DNA of 64,000 nucleotides, from contig CM049309.1 in assembly GCA_026874595.1 (NCBI GenBank), positions 22,819,033 to 22,883,032 of the forward strand. The letters are read 5' to 3'. Below, piece by piece: positions 34,641-47,284 of this stretch. Every line of letters begins with the position of its first letter. The first letter of the stretch is position 1. The notes under the pieces are model-generated. The model was not told the origin of the DNA. It made no database searches and was given only the letters and a program-made list of their open reading frames with translations. The DNA comes from Sipunculus nudus (Eukaryota; Annelida; Sipuncula; Golfingiida; Sipunculidae). The position numbers and the translations under genes are program-made.

Positions 34641-37600
34641 TGAGTGGTCAATTTGGGGCAGACCAGTCTGGATCCAGTGGTTTGTAGGAGTTTGAAATCT
34701 GTGAGTCACAGTGAGTGCTTTGTAGCAGAATTTTACAGCATTGTAGTGTATTTATTTTATAAGATGTATTGAGGAGGTTTCAAAGTATCATGTGTCCATG
34801 AGCTGATATTTCTTATTTCTTTCCATGCAACTTTGGAACTTTGAGAAAGTTTTACATAAACAGCCATTTTGATGCGTTACCAATTTTAATTTTAAAAGAG
34901 ACTAAAGCTCCATTTTCCTCTCATCATTAGTTCAATAGTTGAGCCAGGACATCATCAGGTCATAAATTAAATTACCAATCATTTAGGTACTTTTTAAGGT
35001 TTGAAAACCTCTTATAGAAATAGAAAGAACTTCATTAAGTACAGTAAAAGCTGGACTTTCACAATTTGAACTAATGTATCTTTTCTTTTTAAATGTTGGT
35101 TTGGTAAACTTTTAATTACTCTTTTATGCCAACTTTTAATAGGTCTTGTTAAAAGTTCATGTGTTTTTTACAGTAGTAAGCTTAAACCAGCTCAATACAT
35201 TAAACAATGATAAAAATGATGTCATATACCTTGTGGTTAGTTTGCTACAATGTTCTTATTATTTTAACCTTTGTATTTCATTGTATATTAATTAATATGA
35301 AATGACCATTTTCTTTCTTTTGATAAAACATCATGAAGTCAGTGCCCACCAGAAAATACTTCAAACAGAAATAAGTCTTTTGTACAAACATGATTTTACA
35401 TGAACTTACTGATACCATTTAAAGGTCTCTAAATGTCCAGGACACCCTGTGGTCATATAAATACCATCATGAAGGTCAAACATCAGAAGTTAGTGTTTGT
35501 AGCTAATAAGTTTTTGGTCCAGGCATCTTCATTTGAATCAACAGCATCCTGCAGTCACCTCAGAATCTCCTCCAGTCAGACTTCTGTACATAAAGTTCTT
35601 CTGTTATTGTGTTACCATGGCTACATTGCAGCCAGGTTCAGTTATTCAAATAAATTTTTACAGAGCATGTTTTCCTTGATACCTTATCAGTAATTTCTTA
35701 TCAAATAATCAATATTAACATTACTCTTGACACTCTGCATATATTTTATTGAAACCAGGGCTGGTTACTTGCCTCGCTCAGTACTGACTTATATACTCCC
35801 TTTGTTAATAAACAGCACTAATTGAGGAGGATTACATTTGTTTTCTACACTTGCAACATCTAGAGGTGGGAGGAAGGTGATAGGTTTATAATAATGAAAG
35901 ATCTTGCGGCATCCAAAATCAAGTTAAAGGTAGCACAATTTGCAAAAAAAACCTGTATCTAAAATCTATCAAAAAGTTGTTTTAAATTCATGTTATACCC
36001 CGAAAAAGTGTACATTATTTAAAAGAAACTGGTACAGGGTTCTTTCTTTTTGTATACATATGTTTGAACTTTGCATTAATTTTAACATGATTTTGTAACA
36101 TTTAAAAAAATGAATTTTAAGCACCTAGTAACAGATATTTAACTTGTATTAAACTACAAGACAATTTCTAAAATGCTTTCGTTGTTGTTATTCCTCTACT
36201 AAGTGTCTTTCCTGTTGAAAAATGAAATTTAAAATTTTTTATTGAATCAAAATATAAAATTTCAGTTTCAAGGCAGATAGAGACATGTTAGCTAGAGGGA
36301 AAAAAACACACTTTTGAGATGTTGTCATGTAGTTTAATGTTTACCCACAAGAAAGTGTCCTGCTGTTACTGGGTGCTTAATATAGCAAACTGTTTAAAAT
36401 AAAAATAAAAATAATAAAATGTCATATGAAATTGAGTGAACATTTAAGAGATTCTTATACCAGCAGAAAGGGCACTGTAACAGGTTAAAAATAACATATA
36501 CTTTATGCATGCACCGTGCCATGGGTCTATAATGAATTTAAACAACTTTTGGAATGATTTCAGATATCAAGATTTTTTGCCAATTGTGCTAAACTCAATT
36601 TGCCTCTTCACAACACGCTGGATTCTAATTTACTCTGCTGCTCTATTTATAGCACAGCGGCTATCTGCACAAAATCATGAGCTTTTCATTTTTATATGAA
36701 ATAAATTCTAATAAATTTGTTTTAATGAATATTTTGTGAGGTTCAATTGTATGAGCACTTAAATCCATCTTCAGACTATCAAGTCTGCAGCAGCTAGTCA
36801 TTCACAGACCTTGATTCAGCAAGCCACTTTGGTGTCTATTATATAAAGAAATGAACAAGCCTGCTAGTGTTTAGGCCAAAATCAAAACTGCCAATCAAAT
36901 CCAAGTTATCCAACAAACAAAATGTAAACAATATTTTGTTCACACACTGTCTGAACAAGATCACATGTACAAGAAAGGGGTGGGTTTTATATATGGCCTG
37001 ATCTGACTGGAGTGTTCTCAATACCCTCCCATGATGCATTCCTAAAGGTCCATCAACACTGAATGCTGTCCCACCCTGCAGGGCTGCAGATCTATACCAT
37101 ACTTAATAAAAGGGTGAGCAATTTTCGCAAAGTGGAGAAAGTTGAATTTTTTGGTGTGGACACCCTAGTGTATTTTTTGCAGCGTAGCTTGCAGTGCAGC
37201 ATTCAGTTGGTGTGGACAGGCCTTAATGTATTCTTGAGGTTCAATAATGTACATTCCTTAAGAGAACTAGTATGTTCAATCAAACTTTGAAATAATAACA
37301 TGGTCTTCTTAGCTGTAGCGGTTACCCTACCCAGATTAATAGCAGCACAGTTATTGTAAATTAATTTAAAAAGTTCCTAGTGCCTGGATTTCCAGGGGCT
37401 TCACATGAATTCTCTGCCCAAGGAATCCTCTCTCCACAAAATTTGCATGTCATTATAACAGTCTGAAGGCATACATATATCTATAGACTCTGTACCTCTC
37501 CTCTGGGTATATATACTGTACTAGGGTTAAACCCGAGTTATGTGTTCATAAGGTGGCCAGTTGCAGTCTTGAAATGAATTCCATAGCATTTATACATTCA

Positions 37601-39270
37601 CTTATGACTCGATATCGGGGCTCGGGTAAACATTTGAAAGTACTTTCCCAGTAGGGCAAACGACAACCAGCTTTTACTTGTCCTACATGAATTTTAACTT
37701 AATTGTCCACAAAAATCAGAGATTGTGGCCACAACCACAAAAAATGTGATCCACATGATTATTTTGCAACAATATACATGTTCAAGTATTTGTATGTTCA
37801 TAATATTTCTCTTTGTGCCGATAAACATGCAGTTAATTTAAATTAGAGGTTTCACAATCTGATTTCACTTGTCCTAAAAAAGAAAATGGCAGACTTGAGA
37901 TAAGTTGCACCTACTTGCCCACTTTTGGTTGCCCTACCACAAGTTTTTGTAATTTTTACTTGCCCTGGGCAAACAGTTCACCCTTAATGTTGAGCCCTGT
38001 TTATGATTCTTGTGAATCAGTCATCATTGCTTAATTGACCTCTTAAAGTTCTTGTCAGGCTTTTATTTGCCAAACAGGAATTTTTGCTTGTCCATTGAAT
38101 ATAATGACAGCCATGAACAGAAAGTGGGTTTCTATATTGTAAATTAAACAATTGATATGCTCAAATTTTTCATTGTTAATTTTATATTTCTCTTTAGTAT
38201 TTGTACAGATAAATGTACAGGAAACTTAAGTTTAGGTGATGTTATCAATAATTTGATTCCATTTCTGAAAGATAAGAAATGGCAATTAAACAACGTAAGA
38301 TTCAGGCTTTTGCATAAAGGTCTATATTGGACCCACTTGTACGGTCAGGCAAGTATATGGTGACTTTTGGTTACCCTGTACCCCCTGTCACAATTTTTGT
38401 AACTTTTATTTGCTGGCTACATGAAAGAAATCCATTTCAGAATCTTTTAGAATTGTTTTTTTTTCTGTGATATGGCATGCAGACAACAAGTACTTAAGCT
38501 GGGTTATGCCGAGTGTAAATTTTACTACCAGTTTCAGCCCAAGCTGAGACAGTAAAACACAACACTACGTATATCACATACATACTAGCACTTAGTCAAG
38601 AAAGCACACAGTTACAAATATTAAACTAAAAAAAAGTCTCAGTGATTATTTTGTGAAAAAAGGAAACTGGAGATGAAGTAGTGTTTAAGTGTGAGAATTA
38701 TCCAGGGAAAGTTTTTATTTCCTGATAGTCAGACCTATGTTTACTTTTTGTAGTATTTGAACAGTGTAACTATATAACATTAGAGAAGACACTTGTTTAC
38801 ATGTTTGCCTCTCAATTTGTTGTCATAAATGTGTTTGTCACTGCAGTAAAAATGAAATAAACATTGAGGAGTCTGTTATTTTTCAGTAATAGCTGTTGGC
38901 AGTGACTGTAGAGCTGTCAGACAGGCTGGGATGCTGGGCTGTGGTAATGTGTATTTGATGGTTATAGTCATGATGGATTAGGCCCCACTGACCACCTATA
39001 TTCTGATAATTGGAAGATTCATTTATTGTTAGCCATTATCTGCAGTTATCCTGATAAAGATCTACAGATGCTGATAAGTTTTAGAGCAGGGATCTACTTC
39101 AGAGCAGGAATCTAATCCTAATCCCAAAACAGCCTGTACATACCATCTGACAATCAGATTTAAGTTACTTAAAGAAATTTTCTATTATAAGGTTTCAGAG
39201 GATGAACCATTTAGTACACTTTTATTTGCCATATATAAGCATTGAAACCATATCATATATTCAACTTAGA
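34641..39270. other. Presumed intronic sequence, nothing recognised
   Basis: AT-rich and CpG-poor throughout. A local repeat TTGGTGTGGACA...TGTATT occurs twice at 37152-37240. No exon with paired splice sites and an open frame was convincing. Confidence 0.4.
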
Positions 39271-39613
39271 ACTAGAAATCTGCATTATAATGAATGCAAG
39301 CCTCCCTCTTGAGGGAGGGTCACCATTCACTATTGTGGGATACATTCACTTGTTTGGCCCATAGTCCCATGTTCATTCATGCATAAGTGACTGTACATTT
39401 GTGAATATTCCTTATGATGTTACTGATTCCAGATTAAGTGCTAGATCCACAACAATATTTAAATGATTCTTCAATGGCTCATTCCCTAAATGCGTGGAAA
39501 ATATTATTAGAGTCCATTCATGATTCATGAATGTGTGAGTTATGTTGTGAACAAACACTCAAACATGCGAACATGAAAGGGGAAGAACACATACCCTCCT
39601 AGCAGAGGCAATC
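39271..39613 (+). mobile_element. RTE-type non-LTR 3'-tail element (copy 4)
   Basis: AAATCTGCATTATAATGAATGC through CATTCCCTAAATG, GAGTCCATTCATGATTCATG and AACAAACACTCAAACATG to CATACCCTCCTAGCAGAGGC. Eroded, with a small deletion around the GATGCTCCCAAAACC block. Two CpGs only. Confidence 0.7.
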
Positions 39614-41035
39614 ATGAGCATTCTTGTGCCTTATAAATATTTACAGTACTTATTAATAATGATGCCTGAAGACTTGTACGAACTGTTCAACCATCTCTCA
39701 TGATATGTTTTCTTGAATGTGAAATATGAAAATGATATCTATAGGACCAAAGTCTTCCCTCCTACACTCATTCATGCTATAAAAATTCTATAAGCTCTTT
39801 CACAAATATTATGGAGTTGAACATTTTTATATTTTTTGTACTATAACTGTTTAATATTAATTCATTCAAAGGAGAGTTTATTCAGACATTCATAGACCAC
39901 TGAGCTTACTTAAACTGAAAAGTATATAGAATAGTATAAAGTATGACACATGTTTTTATTGATAATTTAATCATTTATATACAGGGATATGTACATTTAT
40001 TTATTAAAAGATGAAAAAATATTTTGTTTTTGGAATTGAATGAAAATATTAATTTTCTCTTATTTTTAATGGTATCTGAATTCTTGTTGTTATTCTACCT
40101 GTAAACATAAATCTTAGCTAAAATATATGCTAGGTATTGTTACACTTTTAGAATATTTATAACCTATTTAATATTGTTGGGTTAGTTTTGGGGAGGGGGA
40201 GGTTAATTGTTTGCTGTCTTAAATTTAACTGTGGGGGAGGGGGGGTGTTTTTGTATGTGAGTGTATGCGTATAAGATAAGATAAGATTTATTTGCATTCA
40301 GTTCCAGGAATCAGTTGACTAGCTTGCAATTCATTATAAAATTATAAAAAATAATTACATAAAAATAAGTACATAGAAATAACACAAACTGTATTTGACT
40401 ATGCATGTAAAAATAAGCATGTAAAAATAACCTGCAGTTAAACCACATAATTCAAAACATTAGATATCTAGAGGGTTGTGAGTTAAAAAGTTTAATACTG
40501 TATAGCAAAAGAGACTTTTTAAAGTGAGTAGTTCGGCAGAATGTTACATCCAAGTGTTTACCAGAAGGTCAAAAACTTAACTCTGAATGTAGGGGATATA
40601 GTGTGTCAATCATGACCTTTGATACAAGCCATTGATTTGTTTTCACAGAATTCCTGGTGTGTGGCAAGAGAAGTACTACCGGTAGTTATTCTACTTCTCC
40701 TCCTGTTATTATTTAGCTGTTTCTATAACTTATCAGATATATTTGTAAACCAGAATTCCAGTAAATAAGTTAGGACACTAGAAATAACTGAATTATAAAA
40801 CATAGTTATAATGGTTTTTGTCAATATCAAGTTTTCTTAGATAATACAGGTAATATAATCTTTTCAGTGCTTTCTTGGATTTATTTACGCTTGTTCTTTC
40901 CAGTTCAGATTTCTGGCAATAGTACATCCTAGTTATTTATGATTTTACACAATATCTACATCTTCATTTTTGATAGAAACTGGAGTAATTACAAAATTTG
41001 ATCTCCTGAAACCAAACACTACATCTTTAGTCTTC

Positions 41036-41260
41036 CTAACATTTAATTGAAAGTAGTGTACCTTGAAACTGTGAACCAGTCACATATTGAATTGTTTTCC
41101 TACAGAGTGATTCATCATGCTGGTGAATCAGGCGTAGAATGACTGTGTCATCTGCATATTTGATAATTATACAATCTGAAAGGCTCACAGACAAATCATT
41201 GCATCCGCCAAAACAAAGTTCTATGTTTTTGACAGGGTTCTGCAGCCACAGCCATATTAA
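41036..41260 (-). pseudogene. Non-LTR RT, catalytic YADD part
   Basis: The frame contains NDLSVSLSDCIIIKYADD, with the catalytic pair D51-D52 of the open frame. Downstream the reading slips frame and continues as LNVRKTKDVVFGFRRSN, typical of the segment after the YADD motif. The sequence right of about 41240 no longer resembles RT. Confidence 0.8.
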
Positions 41261-41329
41261 TTTCCAGAGCACTTCTCTGAGACTCCAGGACAGATTTTTC
41301 AAAAACTTAAACCAATTACCTGGTCACAT

Positions 41330-41639
41330 GTGAACTGGTGCCTTACCATTTTACGTTGACCTCTGACCTTTCTTCTATGCAGTGTGTCCATCTCTGTGCA
41401 TCTGTGTTTACACAACTATCTTTAGAATCATTTGACCGATCCGACTGCAATTTTGCACCAATGTAGTTTTTAGTAGCTTTATACTATCATACAATTTACT
41501 GGTGGTGCCACCTGCAACCATTTCTGGGCAGTGTCCATCTGTTGTCTGCCTTTGGGTAAAATCACTCCTATCTCTGCAGTGGTTGACTAATTCAACTGAA
41601 ATTTGGCATGTGTATACATCCTGGATAGCTTTCTAGTTT
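41330..41639 (+). repeat. About 250-280 bp repeat module, left part
   Basis: It contains GTGTCCATCTGTTGTCTGCC, CTGAAATTTGGCATGTGTAT and ACATCCTGGATAGCTTTCTA, all repeated at 45507-45610 and partly at 45780-45880, plus GGTGCCACCTGCAACCATTT, seen again at 45745. It is a tandemly organised module inserted in the LINE and in turn the target of the GCTCAG element. Confidence 0.7.
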
Positions 41640-42650
41640 TTAGCTCAGCTGTCTATAAGTCATCTGAGCTATAGTCGTGGTCCATTGTCTGTCTGTCCGA
41701 CCGTCGGTTAGACTGGCACATTTTAAAACCTTTAGACCTACGAATCCATTTGTTAGATGTCATCAAAATCTCCTACCATACTGAAAATTGTGTCAATATG
41801 ACTTCTTTCCTTTGAGATATTTAGGAAAAACCTCAAATTTCCATCAAAAACATATTACCACACTTCAGGACTGCCTAATATCAAAACCACTTATCTGTTT
41901 TCCTTAATATTTACCAGAAGTAATCCCCTATATATTTCTTATATACAAGCCAGAAATTAAGTCTGTTAAGTATAAATTTTAAGTTATCAGCCAGAACATT
42001 ATGGACTTTGTAAAAGATCAGGAAAAATATTTATTCACTTAACATGAAAAATTTGGGAACTAGAATCTTTTTTTCCCAAGTATATAACCATGTTTAATTA
42101 AGATTCAATTGTTTACCCAAAATTAGAACCGAATTTTTAAATTTTTTTGAGTTATTAGCATAAAAATAAAGTCAGTACATTAAATTTTGCCCAACTTTGA
42201 CCATGGCAGGTTTTTTTTTTCTGTAAGTACAATTGATTTAATTTTCACAGCATTTGTTTAAATCTGAAATTTGAAAATAAAAGCTTGAAAATTAGGCTCG
42301 TTATTAATATTTTTCTTGAGGCTCTATTGTAGTCATTTGCTTTGTCAAGACGCAGGGTCCAGCTCCAGGTCACAGGAAGTCAGCTGTGCCAGGGTTTCTG
42401 ATTGGTTACAGTCACTGGGGGAGATCCCCTGCTGTGACAAGTGTACAATTATTCTCATATCACCACCCCAATTCCCCTCCCCCCCCTATTTACCCACCCA
42501 ACCCACCAAGTGTTATGCAGTATTTGTTATTGTTTTCACTGTATCTCCTTAATTGTAATGCTGTTTCCACTCCAATATACAAAACCTTTCATTGAAAAAG
42601 TAATTCAAGATGTAATCCAGCAGATGCTATTATGTGTTAATGTAGCATTT

Positions 42651-44987
42651 TTAGCTCAGCTGACTATAAGTCATCTGAGCTATAGTCGTGGTCTATTGTC
42701 CATCGTCCGTCCGTCTGTCTGTCTGTCTGTCCATCTGTCCGTCCGTCCGTCCGTAGATGTGGCACGTTTTGAAACCGTAAGACCTAGGAATCCAAAATTT
42801 GGCATAATGTTAGATGTCCCCAAGATCTACTACCATGCCGAAAACTGGGTCTCTGCGACTTTGTTCCTTTGAGAAATTAAGGAAAAACCTCAATTTTTTA
42901 TTAAAAACCTATTTTCACACTTCAGGACTCCCTAATATCAAAACCACACATCTGTTTTTCCACATATTTACCATAAATATTCCTCTATATAGTTCCTATG
43001 TACATGCCAGAAATTAGGTCTGTATTATAAAATTAAAAAAAGTTATAGGCTCAAACATAATGCATTTTGTAAAAAATCAGGAAAGATATTTGATCACTTA
43101 ACACAAAACATGTTAAAGCTAAAGACTTTTTTTCCAGTAATATAAGTTTAATCAATCAAAATTAAATTCTGTACCCAAAATTAGATGAAAATCTTTTAAA
43201 TTTTTTAAAATATTAGCAAAAATAAAAAATTGGTACCTTAAATTTTGCCCAACTTTGACCATGGCACGTATTTTTGTTGTAAGTACAGTTGATTTAATTT
43301 TCACAGCCAGTTTACATATGGATTTAATCTGATGAATTTTGAAATTGAATAGTATAAACTTAAAAAATAGTCTAGCTATTGGAGTTTTTTAGAGGCCTTG
43401 ATGTATTTGTATTTTCTAGCATCATGACCCCACTTTTGTTTACTACAACTTTGCCTGGTAATCCAAAAATTGGCATAATGTTAGATGTCCCTAAGATCTC
43501 CTTCCAAGCCAAAAACTAGGTCTCTGTGACTTTTTTTTCTTTGAGAAATTAAGGAAAACCTCAATTTTTTATGAAAATCATTTTTACACTTCAGGAATGC
43601 CTAATATCATAACCTATGATCTGAATTTGATCATAGTAAAAATTGCATATTTTTTTATAAATTTTCCTATGTACATTCCAAAGATTAGGTCACTATTGCC
43701 TAATTTGTTGAACTTATGGGCCCAAACAAAATGCAACTTGAATAAAAAGAAGGAAATATATTTACTCTTTTCAAACATTATAATTCTTGAAGCTAGAGAC
43801 TTTTTCAGGGATATAACTTCATTTTATCAAGATTCAATTGTACACCGAAAATTATATCTGAATTTTGCAAGTTATTAGCATAAATATAAAATCAGTACCT
43901 TAAATTTGCCCAACTTTGGCCACGGCACATTTTTTTCCAGTATATATTGTACTGTGGATTTTATATTCACAGCATGTACACACAAGGATTTAATCTGTTA
44001 AAATCTTGAATTTTAAAATAAAAGCGAAACAAGTAGGCTAGTTATTGATTTTTTGTGGAGGCTCTTGTTGTATTTCCTTACATTGTCAAGCAGCCCACTT
44101 AGAGGGTCACTGTAGGTCATTCAGTATAGCTCTCTGTGCCCAGGGTGTTGTTATGTAATCCCATCACTCCTGCAAGCCCTCTCTCTTTGTTGAACTAATT
44201 CAGGCTGTCTGCAGTTAATACCACAGGAAGTCTCTCTCTCTCTCTCTCCCCCACCAACCACACCCAATTCTGTTGACAGACCTGTACTATAAACAAGATG
44301 AATAATTTCCCATTTTTCAGCAACCAGCAGTTACAACAGAGACTCCTCCCCCAACAGCCCCCTTCAAAACACAGGACTCATAAACAAGATGAATCTTATA
44401 ATTTTAATGTTAAATTAATTTTTTTTGTTTAGACTCGGACAAATTAATTTTTTTTTAAAGATAAAATTGTTCAGGAAATGAATCTAACATTCAAATGTGA
44501 TAAAATATTATGATCTAACGTAAATGCTAATTGACTAGATTTAAGAACATATAAATACTTTGTAGCATTTGTCTCTCTTAAAGTTGGCCGGGCCTAGGTG
44601 TGAATAATACTATTAAACTTAGTTTTAAAATCAGAAATATTGGTCAAACTTTGTGGGAATAATTGTTAAATCATATGGCCATATATTTAACTATTGAAAA
44701 CTTAATTTCTTCACACATTCTTTGTTTATGAAATGTAACTTTCATATAACACTTACCGTTGGCCCATTTTTCCCTTGGTGCATCATAAAATGGTTTCAGG
44801 CCACACAGTGCATATGTTTTAGCTTATGTCCATTATTCTATAATCTACAGAGTTTAATTTTAGCAGCTCCTTTTTCTCTTTGCTTTTGAAATGCTAATAT
44901 ACATAAACCAAAAGAAATAAGAATATTTTGTATTTGCTAATATTTTCCAAAATTCAGATGAGCGATGTGACCCATGGGTCCCTTGTT
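42651..44987 (+). mobile_element. GCTCAG-family element, copy B (both ends, inserted in copy A)
   Basis: Starts TAGCTCAGCTGACTATAAGT and ends GACCCATGGGTCCCTTG(TT). An internal block of about 660 bp (AATCCAAAA.TTGGCATAATG to the (A/T)-rich region) occurs twice in tandem, at about 42790 and 43450. A (GTCC/GTCT)n run lies at 42697-42752. The insertion point in copy A is exact at T-run/AAAG, consistent with a TT duplication. The open frames here (42316-43878) are shadows of the repeat. Confidence 0.85.
44232..44250. repeat. (CT)n microsatellite
   Basis: About nine CT units inside copy B. Confidence 0.9.
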
Positions 44988-45506
44988 AAAGAAATCAATA
45001 TTCTTTTAAATGATTGAAACAAATATAATTAAACCGATCAGTATGCTTAAATTTATAAAATATGAAGTACATTATGGATAAACAAAGACACAATTTAAAA
45101 CTGTGAAATATAATTAAGTATTATTTTTAGATATTTATTGTTTTGCAAATTCAAAAGATATATTTTGTGGTAAAAAATAAATAAACATTTGAATGCATGA
45201 TGTAGTGTTATCTGACAAGGTTGAGGTTAATGATGATGCCATTTAGAATTATGAATCAACTTTTATATTCAGATGTATATGTTATATTGGAAATGTATTG
45301 ATAGATAAACTCATAATAAAATAATTGATTTTATCCAGTAAGCATTGTTGAATTAAGTGAAAATCCTATGAATTTACACTATAATAATACAGATATGTTT
45401 TAACTCCCGTCACTCCACATCCCCCCCCCCCCCACCACCTAGTCCTTTCATTTGTTAACTTGGGACATTAGTTATATTTCAACTGTATACATTTAATAAA
45501 AATGTT

Positions 45507-46020
45507 TGTCTGCCTTGGGTCAATATCACTCATATCTCTGCTGTGGTTTGACTAATTCACCTGAAATTTGGCATGTGTATACATCCTGGATAGCTTTCTA
45601 GTTTTTATGACAGATGGCGCCACCTACATTTATGTTCTCTCTGCAGACATCCATGCTAATATCTCCAGACTGGTTTGATGTATCTTCCTGACATTTTGCA
45701 TGTGTTTAGATCTCACATAGCTCTTTATCATAAAAGAAACTGGTGGCGCCACCTGCAACCATTTTTTCACAGTGTCCATCTGTTTGTCTGCCTTGGGTCA
45801 ATATCACTCATATCTTTGCAGTGGTTTGACTAATTCACCTGAAATTTTGCATGTGTATACATCTTTCTGTTTCAAATAACAGGTGGCCCCACCTATAATC
45901 ATGTTTTCTTGGCAGACGTCCATGCTAATATGTTACACATCTCACACTATTTCCCCTTGCCACTCAATCTATGCCTCACTTCACCCGTCCTACTCTGATT
46001 TGGCGGATAAACAGTGGCTT
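45507..46020 (+). repeat. About 250-280 bp repeat module, right part (tandem)
   Basis: Two partial units: TGTCTGCCTTGGGTCAATAT at about 45509 and 45788, each followed by TTTGACTAATTCACCTGAAA. GTGGCGCCACCTGCAACC and GGTGGCCCCACCTATAATC mark the other half of the unit. It ends near 46020, where the LINE RT resumes. Confidence 0.7.
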
Positions 46021-46036
46021 GTCGACAATCCGTATT

Positions 46037-46590
46037 CTAGTTTGTATATAGGATTAAAAGAACAGCTGACAGAACACAGCCTTGAGGAGCACCAGTATTT
46101 ATGATTATATCTGAAGAAGTTTCTTTGCTTGTTCTAACATGTTGTCTTCTATCTGAGAAAAAATCTAGAATCCAAAGACAGTAGGAAGGAGGAATTTTAT
46201 AACTACAGAGCTGATTGATCATGATATGTGGCTGTGCAATGAAAAGTGATCTTGCATAATTTCTGGGGTCCCTGGCCAAATGTTGATAAACATAATGAGT
46301 TAGTTTGGCAATTGCATCACTGGTGCATCTGTTGGATAAATATGCAAACTGATGTTGATCCAGAAGTGGTTTGACAATTGGTAGTAATTCGTTAGGAACT
46401 ATTCACTCCAAGGATTTTGTGAGAATATATGTAAGTGCAACAGGCCTGAGATGGTTCATCACTTTAGGAGAGCCATTTGTGGTGACTGAAATTATTTCCG
46501 CGGTCTTCCATTATTTTGGTAGATTACATTGGGATAGCGACAGTTGATTAATGTGATGTATGATAAAGGACAATCTATTTCTACAGGTTT
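46037..46590 (-). pseudogene. Non-LTR RT, N-terminal palm part
   Basis: The frame reads LRPVALTYILTKSLE, stop, then LLDQHQFAYLSNRCTSDAIA, then YARSLFI joined directly to QPHIMINQL, and ends TGAPQGCVLSAVLLILYTN. Between SLFI and QPHIM the segment that normally carries the first catalytic Asp (motif A) is absent, about nine residues short, so the enzyme would be dead even without the stops. Confidence 0.8.
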
Positions 46591-46596
46591 CAATTA

Positions 46597-46632
46597 ACAT
46601 GTGTGTGTGTGTGTGTGGGGGGGGGGGGGGCT
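46597..46632. repeat. (GT)n followed by G-tract
   Basis: About nine GT units then about 14 G, at the 5' boundary of the LINE remnant. Confidence 0.9.
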
Positions 46633-46898
46633 GATAAGTGAGATCTTCACTAAAGTGTTTGTCTACTCCAAACAAACAATTAGACACATGGTATACTTCT
46701 TACTGAATTTCAGGGATTCATTTCCAGGGATTCATAACCATAGCTAGGTTATACAGTATGTTTTAATTATGACACTATAACTGATAATTTTGATATAGAT
46801 ACTTTGTTCAGCAGAATTGAACTAATTATTAATGGAATAATACCATGCATATGGTCACTTAAGATACTTACCACTGTGAGTTTTTCAATTGGTAAAGT

Positions 46899-47284
46899 CA
46901 TTCACTGTGCTTCAGCCTTTTGAAATCAGTTCGGCAAAGTTAAAACAAAAGGCCTCACTCACACCTCCTGGGGGACTTCAGGGGCTTTCCTAAAACACAG
47001 AACGCGGAACAGGGGCTGAAATAAAAATTTAACAAATCGCATATGTTGAAATACATTTATTACAATAAATTATGTCATGAAACATTCACCCAAATAAAAT
47101 ATTAACACAATTTTTATATCTTTGTCTGATCCTTGTCGTAAATTATGCCAACGTCACGCGTTCCATGTTCCTTTCCACTCCGTGTTTTAGGGCTGCCCCA
47201 GAAGACCCCCCAGGAGGTGCCGTGAGTGAGGCCTTTTGTTTTGACTTTGCCAAACTGTTTCAAAAGGCCGAAGCATAGTGAATG
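46899..47284 (-). mobile_element. Mutator-like MITE with long inverted repeats (386 bp)
   Basis: Arms of about 85-100 bp pair: CATTCACTGTGCTTCAGCCT...GGCAAAGTTAAAAC on the left against the complement of GTTTTGACTTTGCC...AGGCCGAAGCATAGTGAATG on the right. Both sides carry TTGGTAAAGT (46889-46898 and 47285-47294), a 10-bp duplication. Long inverted repeats plus 9-10 bp duplications are Mutator (MULE) features. The centre is the reverse complement of the element at 19018. It retains CpGs despite lying in CpG-poor DNA, suggesting a fairly recent insertion. Confidence 0.85.

Larger units (their letters stand above)
41640..45506 (+). mobile_element. GCTCAG-family element, copy A, carrying nested copy B
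   Basis: The left part (41640-42650) starts AGCTCAGCTGTCTATAAGTC, runs through GTCCGACCGTCGG and (C)n-rich CCACCCCAATTCCCC to GTAGCATTT. The right part (44988-45506) continues AAAGAAATCAATATTCTTTT and matches the uninterrupted copy at 60391, where GTAGCATTTTTAAAGAAATC is contiguous. The distal end (the CCCATAGGTCCCTTG terminus) is lost at about 45506. No coding capacity. Confidence 0.8.
40270..46590 (-). mobile_element. Non-LTR retrotransposon (L2/CR1/jockey-like) broken by nested insertions
   Basis: On the minus strand an RT frame begins near 46590 (about SPKVMNHLRPVALTYILTKS), runs to GAPQGCVLSAVLLILYTN at 46037, is interrupted for about 4.8 kb, and resumes at about 41240 with CIIIKYADDTVIL. 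It then decays through the thumb and C-terminal region to about 40270. The order of motifs and the wording RPVALT, LDQHQFAY, TGAPQGCVLS and YADDT are characteristic of CR1/L2/jockey-group LINEs. Many stops and frameshifts mark it as dead. Confidence 0.8.

Noticed and set aside
34464-34709. 81-codon His/Thr-rich frame
   Set aside because: Complement of the 62-bp minisatellite.
42316-43878. Several frames of 67-143 codons, some nearly repeated at 60561-61426
   Set aside because: They lie in GCTCAG-family repeats; similarity between them reflects the shared repeat, and the frames are not kept in all copies.
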